From Dictyocoela muelleri (lineage: Eukaryota > Microsporidia), in NCBI GenBank assembly GCA_016256075.1, contig SDVU01000015.1:1-30668 (forward strand): 30,668 nucleotides of DNA, in the 5' to 3' direction. This document shows, one piece after another, positions 29,218 to 30,668 of this stretch. The position numbers and the translations under genes are program-made. Each line of letters opens with the position of its first letter. Position 1 is the stretch's first letter. The notes below the pieces were generated by a model. That model worked only from the letters and a program-made list of their open reading frames with translations, was not told the origin of the DNA and did not search any database.

Positions 29218-30150
29218 ATGTTCGAAAATACACATAATGGTAATGAAATTACGGAGCATGAAATAAATGATGAACAAGAAGTGTCACGAAATGTGACAAA
29301 TATTAGAAAGAAAAGAAACATGATTACCGACCCAATGTTTGAACAAATCAAACATTTGATCTCAATAAAAAATTCGGCGAAAGATATACACAAATTTGTA
29401 ATATCAGTCGAAGCCTTGGCATATAGGCCATAAGTAAAATAAAGAGGGTCGATCAAAGCATTTCATTGCTGATACTAATAAAGCCCAGCGCAGGCCTAGA
29501 GAAGATAAAAGAAGCATATCAACTTAGATTACGAATATATTTCCCTCGAACAATTATTTAACACAGGTAGGTCTTGATGACAAACTTAGAGAGCGAGGGA
29601 TAAATATTTCTAAAACATCACTATCTCGAATGGTTAAAAACTGTTCTCTTAGCAGAAAAAGATTAAAAAATAGATGTTCTAAAGTCACCAAAGTAGGTCA
29701 TTTTGAAAAAATGCGTGAATACGCTTTTTCATTTTCAAGATATGTGGGCATAATATCATGTTTGTAGACAAATCGGGATTCGATCAACACACATCTATTA
29801 GTTATGGATATTCTCCGCCACATGTGAGCCCAATAAAGGACTAAACGGCATAAAAAATACAAAACATATCCTTGTGCGCGATAATTTCAAGATCTACTCT
29901 GGTAGCAAGTAAAATAATTGATGAAAAGGGTATAATGCTGAAAAGTTCAGAGAATTTATTGATGAATCGGCACGATTTGGGGGGTTTAAAGATTTATATG
30001 TTCTTGTTATGGATAATGCATCTATACACAAGACTAGGGAAATTCTGAATAAGTTGTAAAATTATGGTGTTTAAGTCAAATTTTTTCCACCTTATTCACC
30101 AGATTTGAATCAAATCGAATTTTTTTTGGTATTGTTAAATCCAAATTGGA
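29218..30150 (+). pseudogene. IS630/Tc1-type DD34E transposase, broken
   Basis: The first frame (from ATG 29218) gives an acidic N-terminus, then KKRNMITDPMFEQIKHLISI. In other frames LRERGINISKTSLSRMVKN (29585-29640) resembles the helix-turn-helix and linker. The first Asp lies in MFVDKSGFDQHTSISYGYSP (Asp codon 29767-29769), the second in LVMDNASIHKTREIL (30012-30014), and the Glu in FFPPYSPDLNQIEFF (30117-30119). The second Asp and the Glu are in the same frame with 34 residues between them, the DD34E spacing of IS630/Tc1, but two stops lie between. The conserved PPYSPDLNxIE block makes the family call firm. Frame changes occur near 29430 and 29750. Confidence 0.85.
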
Positions 30151-30369
30151 TATAATAAGGCTCCGCCCAAAGAAGAGATAAATTTTAAAGCATAATATTG
30201 AACGTGTTATGTAGGATTGAGAGATAAATGTGATTTTTTTGAAAATATTTATAGGCACACGAATAGCTTTATAAACAATCTGTTTAATCGTACTCAATAA
30301 ATGGGTTTTATAGTTTTTTATTTCATCTAAAATTTATGTTTCCAATTAATTTTTAAAAATTTTATTGTA

Positions 30370-30668
30370 ATTTTTAGGAATTTGTTTTTAAATAATTCTA
30401 AAAACCTCCCATTATTTCTAAAATCTGTATAATTAATTCTCGAATCCGACCCTAATTTTTATGATCTGTCTCATTATTTTTAAAAAACTATCTATTTATT
30501 TTCGAATCTGTCTTTATAATTCTAAAAAACTGTCTCATTATTTTTGTTAAATGTACATTATTGTTGTTAAATTTCTAATTGTTTTTGAAATCTGTCTCAT
30601 TATTTTTGGAATCTGTCTCATTATTTTTGGAATCTGTCTCATTATTTTTGGAATCTGTCTCATTATTT
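30370..30668. repeat. Tandem array of 21-bp units, right inverted end
   Basis: Units of type AATCTGTCTCATTATTTTTGG, degenerate near 30400 and nearly identical over the last four copies to the window end. It is the reverse complement of the array at 28733-29110. Confidence 0.95.

Larger units (their letters stand above)
28733..30668 (+). mobile_element. IS630/Tc1-type element with tandem-repeat ends (right end cut by window)
   Basis: A transposase remnant of the IS630/Tc1 group lies between two inverted arrays of a 21-bp unit (28733-29110, and 30370 to beyond the window). The right array is still regular at the last base, so the element or its array continues outside. Confidence 0.75.

Noticed and set aside
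1-30668. Bacterial or viral origin of the window
   Set aside because: eIF6 is eukaryotic/archaeal, MULE, piggyBac, Tigger and hAT-like relics are eukaryotic, and no ribosome-binding sites or operons are seen. No viral structural gene was recognised.

Overview
The window looks like an AT-rich intergenic stretch of a eukaryotic genome, most probably a microsporidian. The assignment rests on four observations. Only one gene is clearly intact and universal, a compact 240-codon intronless eIF6. Both convincing host genes have a C-run just before the start codon (CCCC then ACA then ATG for eIF6; CCC abutting ATG for a membrane protein), which is the kind of motif known upstream of microsporidian genes. 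The surrounding DNA is extremely AT-rich. It is also packed with Merlin (ISXO2-like), MULE, piggyBac, pogo/Tigger and IS630/Tc1 transposon remnants, a mixture reported from large microsporidian genomes. No rRNA, functional tRNA or bacterial-style operon was seen, and I saw no reverse transcriptase, capsid or envelope gene.

Layout. 1-3.7 kb: two broken Merlin copies, then a MULE with good terminal inverted repeats (TIRs) sitting between a Merlin fragment and a piggyBac C-terminal fragment. 3.7-7.6 kb: mostly AT-rich DNA with simple tandem repeats, a long open frame without a usable ATG (about 5965-6615, minus strand) and two copies of a dispersed repeat. 7.7-8.4 kb: a six-segment membrane protein gene resembling AIG1/FAR-17a. 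8.5-9.7 kb: two more dispersed-repeat copies around a MITE. 10.1-12.9 kb: a Merlin split by a MULE. 12.9-15.0 kb: a foldback element with a perfect 9-bp target duplication, then a 1.6-kb island of tandem arrays, part of it arranged as a large inverted repeat. 15.4-16.7 kb: eIF6 and a MITE just behind it. 16.7-19.4 kb: Merlin and hAT-like remnants. 19.6-21.3 kb: a dispersed-repeat copy interrupted by a palindromic MITE and by another Merlin. 21.6-24 kb: a Tigger/pogo remnant and one more dispersed-repeat copy. 24.5-28.1 kb: Merlin, MULE and Merlin side by side. 28.7 kb to the window end: an IS630/Tc1-type element whose inverted ends are themselves arrays of a 21-bp tandem repeat.

The main result of the hunt is a dispersed family of about 430 bp, with six copies in this window in both orientations. 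One end carries tRNA-like Pol III A-box and B-box sequences, so it looks like a tRNA-derived SINE. The second is a recurrent architecture: three unrelated-looking elements (12935-13171, about 13673-14830, and 28733 to the end) have inverted ends made of tandem repeat arrays, with copy number differing between the two ends where it can be counted. There is no metabolic or operonic cooperation to describe. The window records layers of DNA-transposon invasion around two or three host genes. All boundaries were read by eye and are approximate unless a target duplication is cited.
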